Assembly: GCA_902520885.1 (NCBI GenBank)
Contig: CABYPW010000008.1
Span: forward strand, 41,804 to 105,803
Direction of reading: 5' to 3'
Origin: an uncultured SAR116 cluster alpha proteobacterium
GTDB taxonomy: Bacteria; Pseudomonadota; Alphaproteobacteria; Puniceispirillales; Puniceispirillaceae
Length of the DNA: 64,000 nt
Shown: in pieces, positions 54,977-64,000 of the stretch
Layout of the letters: the number at the start of each line of letters is the position of its first letter
How positions within the stretch are numbered: the stretch's first letter is position 1
Made by a program: the position numbers and the translations under genes
The notes under the pieces: generated by a model
The model's input: the letters and a program-made list of their open reading frames with translations, nothing else
The model's database searches: none
Told to the model about the DNA's origin: nothing

Positions 54977-56383
54977 GTGACCCTAAGGATTTTTGGCTTA
55001 GCTGAGAATGCAAATAACAGCTGGAAATTAAACTTTTACAGTTTAGTGAAGCTTTCTATTCCGCTTGGAATAGCACAGCTTATTTCGATAGGGATAATAA
55101 CTTCTGATATATGGGTTATGGGAAGACTTGGAAGTCTTGACCTAGCGGCAGGTGGCCTAGCTATACGGTATTATCAGCCATTCTATTTTTTTGCTCTTGG
55201 TATGCTGGTTGTTATCTCATCTCTAACTTCGCAAGCACTTGGAGCCGATGATATAAAAACCACACGGCGAGTTTTTAGGCAAGGAATATTAGTTGCTATT
55301 ATTTTTGGCTTTATGTTGGCATTGCCAGTAATAAGCGGGGTTTGGCTGTTGCCTAAATTGGGACAAGATCAAGAACTAGTAAGCCATGCAAGCTCGTTTT
55401 TAATAATATCAGCTTTTTCTCTCCCTCTGATGTTTCTATTTCTTGTAATGAGATTTTTTTCGGCAGCCTACTCGAAACCACATGTGCAATTAATTGGAGC
55501 GCTTATCGCCCTGCTGTTTAATATAATTGGAAACGAAATACTTACTTTTGGATTCTTATGGATACCAAGTCTTGGATTAAATGGGATTGCAATATCAACT
55601 GCTGTTTGTTTCCTTATGGGCACAATCTCGATGGGGCTAATTATTGGACTAAAATCACCTTTTAAGGATATACAGCCTTTTAGAAGGTTGTGGGTAATGG
55701 ACTGGAAAATAACAAAAAAAATCTTAAAAGTTGGAAGTCCGAATGGAGTAATGGTGATGTCAGAAACTGGTATGTTTGCTGTTGCTTCAATAATGATGGG
55801 GGTTTTTGGAACCGCAGCGCTTGCTGCAACGGCAATTTCTACACAGCTAGCTGGCATTTGTTTCATGATACCACTCTCAATTGCACAGGCAAGCTCTATT
55901 CTTATTGGGAGAGCTGCGGGAAGTCAGGATACTAAGAAAGTTGCTAGTCTTAGCATTATTTCCATCGCATTAGGCATTGGTGTAACTAGTCTAATGAGTT
56001 TTTTAATATTTATTTTTCACATGCCATTAATAGATATCTTTTTAAGGCGCGATGACCCACTTCATGAGACTGTAACAAATTTTGCAATACCTTTCCTGCT
56101 AATTACGGCTATTTTTCAGATAGTTGACGGATTGCAAGCTATAACTGCTGCGATTTTGAGGGGCATTAATGACACAGCTATACCAGCATTAATCGGTTTT
56201 ATTTGTTTCTGGGGCGGTGGTTTATTTGTAGGATATCTTCTTGCTTTTAGAGCGGGGGTAGGGCCAAATGGAATTTGGTGGGGTCTCGCATGCGGATTAA
56301 CATTAGCGAGTCTAATTCTAACAATGAGGTGTTTTTGGTTTTTATCAAAAATGAACACCAACAATAGAGTTGAATTAGGATAA
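54977..56383 (+). CDS. MATE family efflux transporter
   Basis: 468 residues, about twelve transmembrane helices in two six-helix halves, as in NorM-type exporters. A characteristic MGRLGSLDLAAGGLA sits in the first helix region. The start is a GTG; no strong Shine-Dalgarno. Divergent from the RND operon and 41 nt before glnE, with which it may share a transcript. Substrates are unknown; Na+ or H+ coupling is not readable. Confidence 0.88.
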   Translation: MTLRIFGLAENANNSWKLNFYSLVKLSIPLGIAQLISIGIITSDIWVMGRLGSLDLAAGGLAIRYYQPFYFFALGMLVVISSLTSQALGADDIKTTRRVFRQGILVAIIFGFMLALPVISGVWLLPKLGQDQELVSHASSFLIISAFSLPLMFLFLVMRFFSAAYSKPHVQLIGALIALLFNIIGNEILTFGFLWIPSLGLNGIAISTAVCFLMGTISMGLIIGLKSPFKDIQPFRRLWVMDWKITKKILKVGSPNGVMVMSETGMFAVASIMMGVFGTAALAATAISTQLAGICFMIPLSIAQASSILIGRAAGSQDTKKVASLSIISIALGIGVTSLMSFLIFIFHMPLIDIFLRRDDPLHETVTNFAIPFLLITAIFQIVDGLQAITAAILRGINDTAIPALIGFICFWGGGLFVGYLLAFRAGVGPNGIWWGLACGLTLASLILTMRCFWFLSKMNTNNRVELG

Positions 56384-56424
56384 AAGCAAAGCATTAAAAA
56401 GACAAAATAAAAAAGGTAATTTAT

Positions 56425-59193
56425 ATGCCTGATTTAAGCGAAAACAGAAAAAAACAAATATTTCTGGAAAAGCGCCAAATATTTTATTGCGAAAAAATTA
56501 TATCAAAAGTGGTTCATGAGCATCTAATTCAATATTCGCCTGATAAGAATAAAAATACCCTGGGAATGATTTTTTCAACTTGCCCTCACCTCTTCCATCT
56601 AAGCCAAATTTATGCAGGTCAATATTTAAAACAAATTTTAAATTCTAATTGGAAGACAACTCTCAAGGAGATAAAAAGAGAATTCGAATTTAATATTTCT
56701 TCTTTAACAGATGAGGAAGAAGCAACTCAAACAATCCGGCTTTATAAAAATCAATCTAGTTATGTTATTGCCATGAGTGAATTACTCGGTTTTATGACGA
56801 TTGAAGATAGTTGTAAGCAACTGTCAGATCTTGGTGAATATACAATCCAGAAAACTGCAAATTTTCTTTTTCGAAAAGCAGGCGTCAAATCACCAAAAAA
56901 CTCTGGCTTTACTATTTTAGCCTTGGGAAAGTTAGGAGCTAAAGAGCTGAACTATTCCTCTGATTTAGATCTAATATTTTTGCATAAAACTAATAATATT
57001 TATGATAATAAAAAATTTATAGAATTGGGAAAAAAGCTCATACATATGCTGTCTACTCCCTCTAAAAGTGGAAATGGTTGGCGAATAGATATGCGTCTTA
57101 GGCCTAACCCGAGCACTACTTCTATTAGTTTAGATATAGATACTGCAATTATTTATTATGAGAGTATAGCAAGGTCATGGGAAAGAGCAGCCTTTCTTAG
57201 AGCGAGACCCATAGCTGGAGATATAAAACTTGCAGAAGGTTTTTTATCAAAAATCGAACCCTTTATATGGAGAAACACGCTCGATTATACCGTTGTGGAG
57301 GATTTGCAAAATTGGCTACGACACTATCCCATACCAAAAGACTATCTAGGTTTTGACGTGAAGTTGGGTGCCTTTGGTATTCGTCATGTCGAAATAATCA
57401 CCCATATCTTACAACTACTCGGAGGAGGTCGCAACTTAAGTCTCCGTACACAGAATACCAGCAATGCCCTTATTGAACTTGAAAGTTCTGAATGGATAAG
57501 TGAAGGCAAAGCAAATGATTTAATTAGCTGCTACTATGCTTGGAGAAGAATAGAACATAGACTTCAATATCAAAGGGACAACCAAACTCATAAACTTCCA
57601 AAACTAGAATTAGATTTTGAAAAGTTTTCCTATCTAATGGGATATAGAAACTCTCTTGAATTTAAAAAAATATTACATGAATTACAGCAATTTACGAAAA
57701 ATTCTGCCTCACACCCAATTTTAAATGAAATGATATCTAAAAAAACGAATATAAATTCTACTTCTGTCACACTACCACAAGACCCGGAATTTATTCTTGA
57801 GTGGATATCACAGCTTGGTTTTAAAAATGAAAAATTCATGCAAAAAACTATACAAGCTTGGCTCAGTGGAAGCGTAGCCGCTACCTCAAGTGAAAGAGCA
57901 AGAACATATCTTATAAGATTACTACCCAAAATGTTGCTTGAAATTGCAAAGGCTGATTTTCCTGATGCTGCTTTTGCTGCTTTTCAAGACATTATTTCCA
58001 GTTTACCGGCTGGTGTTCAAATATTCGCGCTTCTTGAAAACAACCCAATACTTGTTAGACTTTTATCTAATATACTCGTAAAAGCACCACGTCTTACCGA
58101 AATTCTTCGATATAATACTTATTTATTAGATGATTTACTGGAAAATCCGTTTTTTCACAAACTTCCTGACAGGACTTTAGTTGCTAAGAGAATTAAAGAG
58201 GAAATAAAAAATGTCTCAATAGAAAGGGCACTTGACCTTATTCGAAAACGCAATAAAAGTTGGCAATTTCAGGCAGATGTTCATCTTCTAGAAGCGATAT
58301 CAGAGCCACATGAAATTTCATATTTCAGGAGTATTATTGCTGGTGAATGCCTCCGTCAGATAGTTCGACTGGCTTTAAAAGATTTTGCCACAAGACACGG
58401 ATTTATTGAAAATAACTTTGAAATAATCGCTTTAGGTAGATTAGCAGATTGCACACTTACAGCACAATCGGATCTTGATTTAATTATTGTATATGATAAT
58501 GGCAATGAGAAGAGTGTGGATAATGAAAAAAGATTGGACACAAGTAGTTATTTTATTCGCCTTACTCAATTAATAAATAACTGGATGACCTTCAAAACAT
58601 CCCATGGTAGCTTATATGAACTTGATTTAAGATTACGTCCTGATGGTAACGCTGGGCCATTAGCGGTAAGTGTTGAACGTTTTTCATCTTATTATGAAAA
58701 TGAGGCTTGGATATGGGAATTTTTTGCTTTAAGAAACGCACATTTACTTCTAAATCAGAACGATTTTTCTAGCAAAATACTGCCTGTACTCAAGTATATG
58801 CAATCACGCGTTTTCACATCAAGCGAATTGAAGGTAGCCTTTGCAGAAATATTAAATAAGCGAAAAGCAGAATCTTATCATTTCTGGAATTTAAAACAAC
58901 AACATGGTGGGTTGTTGGACTGTTTGATTGCCCAATATATTTTAGAAAAATCAGAAAAAAAATATCCTTCAATATCAAACAAATTAAGTCAAATACAGTT
59001 GCGTCTAGATACCCTTATTCAACAGCTATCAACACGACTAGTCTCTTGTCATCACAACGATTTACCTGAACGAGTAATTCACTTTATAGCAATCCAACTA
59101 AATTTTGAAAATACTGAAAATTTAAAGAAACGAGTGAATGAAGATTTTCGCATCGTTACAAAAATTCTCACCATTTTACTTAAAAATAATTAA
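56425..59193 (+). CDS. glnE: Glutamine synthetase adenylyltransferase/deadenylylase
   Basis: Adenylylates and deadenylylates glutamine synthetase in response to nitrogen status, directed by PII. 922 residues with two nucleotidyltransferase domains: N-terminal LGKLGAKELNYSSDLDLIFL (about 168-186) and C-terminal LGRLADCTLTAQSDLDLIIVYD (about 671-692). Each has the metal-binding Asp-x-Asp. The second motif lacks the usual Gly-Gly after the Leu, a minor drift. No glnA or glnB in the window. Confidence 0.94.
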   Translation: MPDLSENRKKQIFLEKRQIFYCEKIISKVVHEHLIQYSPDKNKNTLGMIFSTCPHLFHLSQIYAGQYLKQILNSNWKTTLKEIKREFEFNISSLTDEEEATQTIRLYKNQSSYVIAMSELLGFMTIEDSCKQLSDLGEYTIQKTANFLFRKAGVKSPKNSGFTILALGKLGAKELNYSSDLDLIFLHKTNNIYDNKKFIELGKKLIHMLSTPSKSGNGWRIDMRLRPNPSTTSISLDIDTAIIYYESIARSWERAAFLRARPIAGDIKLAEGFLSKIEPFIWRNTLDYTVVEDLQNWLRHYPIPKDYLGFDVKLGAFGIRHVEIITHILQLLGGGRNLSLRTQNTSNALIELESSEWISEGKANDLISCYYAWRRIEHRLQYQRDNQTHKLPKLELDFEKFSYLMGYRNSLEFKKILHELQQFTKNSASHPILNEMISKKTNINSTSVTLPQDPEFILEWISQLGFKNEKFMQKTIQAWLSGSVAATSSERARTYLIRLLPKMLLEIAKADFPDAAFAAFQDIISSLPAGVQIFALLENNPILVRLLSNILVKAPRLTEILRYNTYLLDDLLENPFFHKLPDRTLVAKRIKEEIKNVSIERALDLIRKRNKSWQFQADVHLLEAISEPHEISYFRSIIAGECLRQIVRLALKDFATRHGFIENNFEIIALGRLADCTLTAQSDLDLIIVYDNGNEKSVDNEKRLDTSSYFIRLTQLINNWMTFKTSHGSLYELDLRLRPDGNAGPLAVSVERFSSYYENEAWIWEFFALRNAHLLLNQNDFSSKILPVLKYMQSRVFTSSELKVAFAEILNKRKAESYHFWNLKQQHGGLLDCLIAQYILEKSEKKYPSISNKLSQIQLRLDTLIQQLSTRLVSCHHNDLPERVIHFIAIQLNFENTENLKKRVNEDFRIVTKILTILLKNN

Positions 59194-59408
59194 AATAGTA
59201 AATTCTTATTTTAGAATTAAATTGTTTCAAAAAAACTCTCATGATTAATGTAGATATCTGATAAACGACTAATTTATGACGCAAATAAGAGAGCGCGGAT
59301 TAATAAAGGAATATACCGGATAATATCATTATCAGGCTGATTAAAATTTATTAAATATAAAACTATTTTTGCGTTTTTTCCTATAGCTGAACTTGAGAAG
59401 AAAATTCG

Positions 59409-60716
59409 ATGATACAATCTCTTATATCGACCTGGCCACTATTTTTTGGTCTCGCATTAATCATGATTGGAAATGGAATACAAATAGTTCTTTTGGGATT
59501 GCGAGCATCTGCGTCTGGCTACAGTAACCTGATAACCGGAATAATGATGGGGGGATATTTTCTTGGTATTTTCATTGGCTCCATGGTCGTACCAAATACA
59601 CTCTCTAAAGTTGGTCATATTAGAACCTTTGGAGCTCTCGCCGCAATTGCATCTGCAAGTATTCTAATGCATTTGATACTTTCTGACCCATTTTCATGGA
59701 GTTTTTTGCGTGTTTTCACAGGTTTTTGCTATGCTGGAATGTATATCGTTGTTGAAAGTTGGTTAAACGAAAGAGCAACAAATGACACAAGAGGGCAAAT
59801 ATTGTCAATTTATATGATAATTACAATGACAGGACTTGGCGTTGGTCAATTGATAAGTGGGTTTGATGATGGCATCTCTTACAACCTCTTTCTTATTGCA
59901 TCCGTGCTAATCTCGTTAGCAGTTGTACCAATTTTGATAACTGCTGCAAAGGCACCTGATTTTGAAGCACCGGAAATGATATCAATACGCAGATTAATAC
60001 AAATCTCACCCCTCGCATTAGTAGGATTATTTGTTACTGGAATTGTTGTTGCAATGCTATTTGGAATTGGTGCAATTTACGCCAAAAATATTGGCCTTAA
60101 CACACTGCAAACGTCTTTATTTATGGCGAGCACGACTGTAGGAGTTTTTTGTCTTCAATATCCACTTGGAAAGATTTCCGATAAGTTTGATAGACGTAGT
60201 GTTATTCTTGGAATTTGTTTAAGTGCGGCAATTTTTGCTTTAATACTAAGTTTATTGGAAAAAAATAACTTTATCTTTTTGTTGTTATTTATGAGTTTAT
60301 ATGGCGGCACTTCACTTGCTCTTTATTCCCTTTTTATTGCACACGCAAATGATTATCTGCCACCCTCACAAATGGTTAGCACCTCATCTTCATTGGTAAT
60401 GGTCAATGGCATTGGCGCGGTCATCGGTGCGCCATTAGTGGCAGCATTAATGGATCTTTTGGGCAACTGGTCTTATTTTATGTCAATAGGAATATTTCAT
60501 ATAGTATTAGCATTATTTATTGGATATCGAATGAGTGTTCGGCCATCCATTCCAACCGAAGCGCAAGGTCCCTTAGTGTTATTGCCAGAAACCGCTACGG
60601 CAACAGCTGTATCGCTCAATCCAGAGGCAGAATGGATTGAAACTAACCCCAATATAAATGCGGAAGCAAATCCTCTTCAGGATAATCCGTACTTTCAAAA
60701 GGATGTAAATCAGTAA
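59409..60716 (+). CDS. MFS transporter
   Basis: 435 residues, twelve transmembrane helices, with a Ycad-like pattern: GLRASASGYSNLITGIMMGGYFLGIFIGS at the start and YPLGKISDKFDRRSV between helices 6 and 8. The soluble C-terminal tail is rich in Ala/Asn/Pro. Substrate unknown. Monocistronic, 215 nt after glnE. Confidence 0.85.
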   Translation: MIQSLISTWPLFFGLALIMIGNGIQIVLLGLRASASGYSNLITGIMMGGYFLGIFIGSMVVPNTLSKVGHIRTFGALAAIASASILMHLILSDPFSWSFLRVFTGFCYAGMYIVVESWLNERATNDTRGQILSIYMIITMTGLGVGQLISGFDDGISYNLFLIASVLISLAVVPILITAAKAPDFEAPEMISIRRLIQISPLALVGLFVTGIVVAMLFGIGAIYAKNIGLNTLQTSLFMASTTVGVFCLQYPLGKISDKFDRRSVILGICLSAAIFALILSLLEKNNFIFLLLFMSLYGGTSLALYSLFIAHANDYLPPSQMVSTSSSLVMVNGIGAVIGAPLVAALMDLLGNWSYFMSIGIFHIVLALFIGYRMSVRPSIPTEAQGPLVLLPETATATAVSLNPEAEWIETNPNINAEANPLQDNPYFQKDVNQ

Positions 60717-60735
60717 TAGAAATTTTTTATAAAAT

Positions 60736-61155
60736 TTATAAAAGGCCAAGCTCTTTTAATTCTCTAACAAGCGAAACTGGCAATGGTATTCCATCTGTCT
60801 CATCAGCAGGCATATCTAACGGAACATCTATATCCTCTAAGTATCGCCATCCTTGAAATATTCTGACTTTCTTTGGCCAGACCGGTACCAGCCCAGGTAC
60901 CAAAACTATTCCACATTTCGGCTTTGAGTCAGTCTGCGATACTTCCACAAATTCTTTTATTGGTTGGCGCGCTACCATCTGTCCTTTTATTATCCAATAT
61001 AGGCTACCACCATCCAGAAGCTCATCTTTTCGTCTTGGCCAGTTTCGTGTTGGATGCATTAATTTTCTACCAGCATCTACAGCCTTTTTTTGCCAAGAAA
61101 TAAGGGATTCCAATGATTCTGTTCCCACAGATAATTTCTTTAGATGAACAGTCAC
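60736..61155 (-). CDS. DUF1489 family protein
   Basis: 139 residues. The stretch VHLKKLSVGTESLESL, TRNWPRRKDELLDGGSLYWIIKG, RQPI, and FQGWRYLEDIDVPLDMP matches DUF1489, a widespread alphaproteobacterial family. I placed the start at the GTG because AGGGG lies 8 nt before it and the family begins there; the open frame continues 28 codons further upstream, but that extension looks unlike the family. Function unknown. Confidence 0.88.
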   Translation of the reverse strand: MTVHLKKLSVGTESLESLISWQKKAVDAGRKLMHPTRNWPRRKDELLDGGSLYWIIKGQMVARQPIKEFVEVSQTDSKPKCGIVLVPGLVPVWPKKVRIFQGWRYLEDIDVPLDMPADETDGIPLPVSLVRELKELGLL

Positions 61156-61490
61156 CTTAAAACCCCTATTTATGATTATATTAAACCGTTTTATGCTAAA
61201 TTGCTGACAATGTTGAAAAATATTAATACCAAAAATCAAGCTATATATTCAAGAGTTAGCAGGGAAAAATCAAACAAATTACCTTAACTAGCTCTGCCAT
61301 TTATGCGCTTGGAAATATCAGTGGCATTCGTACTATTAAAGAAACAAATTTTGCTTTATTTCATTCTTTCTATCTCATAAACTTAACTGCCTCCTTTATC
61401 TTACTTTAAATCCGAAACAGAAACCAATTTTGAGAGATATTATTAAAAATAATTTGTGTTTTATGTTATCTTTGATAAAGGGTTTAATTT
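61156..61490. other. Gene-free region between DUF1489 and threonine aldolase
   Basis: No supported gene. One open stretch (about 61275-61421, plus strand) encodes a hydrophobic peptide, but it has no ATG, GTG or TTG start before it and no Shine-Dalgarno. No convincing hairpin or riboswitch. The promoter of DUF1489 must lie here. Confidence 0.45.
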
Positions 61491-62534
61491 TTAAAAATTA
61501 TTACAGATATTTATCAGTTTAATAATATCTTCATCATCTATATCCAAGTGAACCACAAAACGAAATCTAGACCTAATTTCACTGTTTATAATAATTTTCT
61601 CTGGGAAATTAACTCTAATATAGTTATTCGACAGGTGAGAATGCATTTCCTCGGCTTTTTCGGGACTTATGTCTGCATAAACTATGTTTGTATCAATAAT
61701 ATTTAATGGAACCTGAAAATGAGTGTTTTTAGAGAGCTGTTGTGCAAGATGGTAAGCGTTCTCATGGTCTTTGCTTAGCCTTTGCAAATTATGCTCTACC
61801 GCATATAAACCAGCAGCAGCTAGAATACCAGACTGACGCATGCCTCCACCAAGTTGTTTGCGAATACGACGCGCTCTTTCGATAAAATCTGGGCCTCCTG
61901 CCAACACAGACCCAACAGGCGCCCCTAAACCTTTAGATAAACACAAAGATATAGTATCGAAAAGCTTACCATAGGTTTTAAAACTAATCCCAGTTTTGAC
62001 AACAGCGTTCGCTAACCGAGCTCCGTCAAGATGAGTAGATAAATCATTTAAACGAGCAATTTGCGTTAAATCTTTTAATCTCTCCATCGGCTGCACAATT
62101 CCACAAAATGTATTCTCCAGAGACAAAAGTTTTGTTGTAGGCTCGTGATTGCTGCCCCTTTTTATTGATAGGGTTAACTCTTCTAAATTAATTCCTCCTG
62201 TTTCATCCGTCATTAACGGATTTACAATAATACCACCTAATGTGCTTGCTCCGCCTCCTTCCCAAGCAAAAATATGATATTCTTTACCAGTGATGACTTC
62301 TTCCCCTCGTTGACAATGAGTTAGGAGTGCAATTAGATTTGATTGTGTGCCTGAGGGCAAAAAAAGTGCTGATGGCTTATCAAAAAGATAAGCTATTTTT
62401 TCTTCGAGTGCTTTAACTGTAGGGTCGTCGCCGTAATCATCGTCACCTACAATAGCCTGACACATTGCCTCACGCATGGCTGATGATGGATTTGTTACAG
62501 TATCACTGCGAAAATCAGATATTTTATTGCTCAT
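61491..62534 (-). CDS. ltaE: Low-specificity threonine aldolase
   Basis: Cleaves threonine to glycine and acetaldehyde with PLP. 347 residues; Lys201 in CLSKGLGAPVGS is the Schiff-base lysine, and HLDGARLANA (about 168-177), HIFAWEGGG and PSGTQSN are the family signatures. It stands between the amt terminator and DUF1489. A shared promoter with amt is unlikely because a terminator lies between them. Confidence 0.95.
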   Translation of the reverse strand: MSNKISDFRSDTVTNPSSAMREAMCQAIVGDDDYGDDPTVKALEEKIAYLFDKPSALFLPSGTQSNLIALLTHCQRGEEVITGKEYHIFAWEGGGASTLGGIIVNPLMTDETGGINLEELTLSIKRGSNHEPTTKLLSLENTFCGIVQPMERLKDLTQIARLNDLSTHLDGARLANAVVKTGISFKTYGKLFDTISLCLSKGLGAPVGSVLAGGPDFIERARRIRKQLGGGMRQSGILAAAGLYAVEHNLQRLSKDHENAYHLAQQLSKNTHFQVPLNIIDTNIVYADISPEKAEEMHSHLSNNYIRVNFPEKIIINSEIRSRFRFVVHLDIDDEDIIKLINICNNF

Positions 62535-62671
62535 ATTTTATTATCTCTTTACATATTTTAGCTAAAACTATTTACGAATGGTCTTTATATTACCTCCCTA
62601 AACATACTTTACAGAAAAAAATGACAATATCATTTCAATTCATAAAATTTTTTTTAAACCCCACTGAAAAA

Positions 62672-62701
62672 AAAACGGCTCCCAAATTGGAGAGCCGTTT
62701 T
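62672..62701 (-). terminator. Rho-independent terminator after amt
   Basis: A 10-bp stem (AAAACGGCTC / GAGCCGTTTT) closes a 10-nt loop; on the minus strand the stem is followed by a long T-run. It lies about 20 nt past the amt stop. An A-run on the other side makes it possible that it also works for plus-strand transcripts. Confidence 0.85.
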
Positions 62702-62722
62702 TAAATATAATGTTATTATAGA

Positions 62723-64000
62723 TTAGCTTGTAAATTCTGGGTATGCCTCCAAGCCATTCTCGGATTTATCTAAACCATCCAATTCAGATTGTTCATCCGA
62801 TCTTACCCCCATCAATAACTTTATCACATACCAAGCTACTGCGGATGTTACAATTGTAAATGCACCTATAGCAAAGATGCCGTAAAGTTGCGCTCCTAGT
62901 GTTGCATCTGAGTTTGACAAAACAACTGCTATAGTGCCCCAGACACCTGCAACAAGGTGAACAGGTATTGCACCAACTACATCATCGATTTTCAACTTAT
63001 CCAATAGTGGCACTGTGAGTATAACAAGAGCACTTCCGACACCACCAATGAATATCGCTAGTATTGGGGATGGAGCTAGAGGTTCGGCGGTTATTGCTAC
63101 TAATCCGCCAAGAGCTCCATTTAATGCCATTGTAAGATCAACCTTCCCATATAAAATGGTCGTTCCAATTATAGCGACCACAACTCCTGCCGCTGCAGCT
63201 AAATTTGTGTTAATGTAGATGTTACTAATGGCATCCACATCCGCAGCGGAACCCATTGCTAACTGGGAACCACCGTTAAATCCAAACCAACCAAACCATA
63301 AAAGAAAGGTCCCTAATGTAGCTAGAGGTAAGTTTGAACCCGGCAAAGGTTTCACTTTACCATCATCTGTGTATTTTCCCGAACGCGAACCGATAATTAA
63401 GCAACCTGTCAAAGCTGCCCATCCGCCTACTGAATGGACTATTGTAGAGCCTGCAAAGTCAAGAAATCCTGCTTCAGACAAATAACCGCCACCCCATGAC
63501 CAACTGCCTTGGATTGGATAAATTAACCCAGTCAAGATTACGACGAAAACTAAAAAAGAGGTTAACTTGACCCGTTCTGCGACGGCTCCAGAAACGATAG
63601 AAGCAGCTGTGGCCACAAATACCATTTGAAAAAACCAATCTGACCCTGAGGAATATCCATCTTCGACTGAAGGATCAGACGGACTCCAAAAGGAAAATGA
63701 ACCAATAAAACCATTAACATCCATATACATTAAGTTGTAACCCACTATGGCGTACATAAGTCCAGCAATGGCATACAACGAAATATTTTTAGTACACTGC
63801 ACAGTGGCATTTTTTGACCGAACCAACCCGCCTTCAAGCATACAAAATCCAGCTGCCATTAATGCAACCATAAACCCATGAATTAGAAACGAAAAGCTAT
63901 TGAAAATGTATGCTGTTTCAGCATCTGTGGCTGCCATGGCTGCTGAAGGTATTGCCAACGAAATTGGCAACGAACCCCCAATGATGGCCAAAAACTTTTG
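62723..64000 (-). CDS. amt: Ammonium transporter Amt, N-terminus beyond window
   Basis: At least 422 residues of an Amt/Rh channel with about eleven transmembrane helices. Seen: GFCMLEGGLVRSKN and LKIDDVVGAIPVHLVAGVWGT (conserved near the substrate path). The frame stays open to the right window edge. A TTG at 63991 could be read as a start, but the codons before it (QKF) are in frame, so the true start is outside the window. The N-terminal hydrophobic run then forms a signal peptide ending near AAMA. A strong terminator follows. Confidence 0.95.
   Translation of the reverse strand, partial: QKFLAIIGGSLPISLAIPSAAMAATDAETAYIFNSFSFLIHGFMVALMAAGFCMLEGGLVRSKNATVQCTKNISLYAIAGLMYAIVGYNLMYMDVNGFIGSFSFWSPSDPSVEDGYSSGSDWFFQMVFVATAASIVSGAVAERVKLTSFLVFVVILTGLIYPIQGSWSWGGGYLSEAGFLDFAGSTIVHSVGGWAALTGCLIIGSRSGKYTDDGKVKPLPGSNLPLATLGTFLLWFGWFGFNGGSQLAMGSAADVDAISNIYINTNLAAAAGVVVAIIGTTILYGKVDLTMALNGALGGLVAITAEPLAPSPILAIFIGGVGSALVILTVPLLDKLKIDDVVGAIPVHLVAGVWGTIAVVLSNSDATLGAQLYGIFAIGAFTIVTSAVAWYVIKLLMGVRSDEQSELDGLDKSENGLEAYPEFTS

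Noticed and set aside
61275..61421. Open hydrophobic reading frame on plus between DUF1489 and threonine aldolase
   Set aside because: No start codon or Shine-Dalgarno precedes it and the peptide resembles no family. Chance in AT-rich DNA or a very decayed remnant.
63989..63991. TTG as the start codon of the ammonium transporter
   Set aside because: The in-frame codons before it are open to the window edge, so the start is simply outside the window.

Overview
The window is an AT-rich stretch (GC looks like the mid-30s by eye, not computed) of what appears to be the chromosome of a free-living, probably marine, alphaproteobacterium. The alphaproteobacterial assignment rests on three small families largely confined to that class (DUF2794, DUF3126, DUF1489-like) and on the domain architecture of the housekeeping genes. 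It is gene-dense, with short intergenic gaps and many 1-nt stop/start overlaps. No insertion sequence, prophage, integrase or CRISPR array was seen. I cannot name the genus.

Layout. 0-4.4 kb (minus strand): kdsD-queA-tgt (tgt runs off the left edge), then fdhD-mobA. 4.5-14.4 kb: nadK on plus, then a long minus-strand Fe-S operon sufB-sufC-sufD-sufS-sufT-sufA that continues into an Atm1-type exporter and an alpha/beta hydrolase. Upstream of it lie rpmF-hspQ and tRNA-Ala(UGC). 14.9-19.5 kb: an Lrp-type regulator, selO, an orphan ParA-like ATPase, a membrane-anchored low-complexity protein, a small basic protein and a CoA-binding protein. 19.6-26.9 kb: an accessory metabolic stretch with VOC, cyclase, LysE-type exporter, class V aminotransferase, two AhpD/CMD proteins, an LLM flavin monooxygenase, a MORN-type protein and two orphans, ending at tRNA-Val(GAC). 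27.2-33.6 kb: N-formylglutamate amidohydrolase, yfgM-like-bamB-der, three small conserved proteins and an enoyl-CoA hydratase. 33.9-44.3 kb: mostly accessory metabolism (DUF1330, a DapA-like/cupin/medium-chain dehydrogenase trio, an orphan Rossmann-like protein, two pirins, hemerythrin, AEC transporter, Gfo/Idh/MocA oxidoreductase, two orphans, FkbM methyltransferase). 44.6-46.4 kb: cytochrome b561, a divergent XRE regulator and a frameshifted DUF1772 gene. 46.4-64 kb: guaA, guaB, rlmE, an RND pump with its adaptor, MATE, glnE, MFS, DUF1489, threonine aldolase and an ammonium transporter that runs off the right edge.

How the genes work together. The clearest functional unit is the suf operon plus Atm1-type exporter, which couples Fe-S assembly to export of a sulfur/glutathione compound. 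kdsD, queA/tgt, der, bamB, guaA/guaB, rlmE, rpmF and nadK are core functions. glnE and amt are both nitrogen-assimilation genes but are not adjacent. The 19.6-26.9 and 33.9-42.5 kb stretches look like catabolic and detoxification modules for small organic molecules; their substrates cannot be read from sequence.

Most unusual signals. A 35-nt perfect palindrome is centred on a predicted -10 box and covers the start codon of the XRE regulator, which suggests an autoregulated, leaderless gene. A DUF1772 gene is broken by two apparent frameshifts. An orphan ParA-like ATPase sits next to a membrane-anchored partner candidate.
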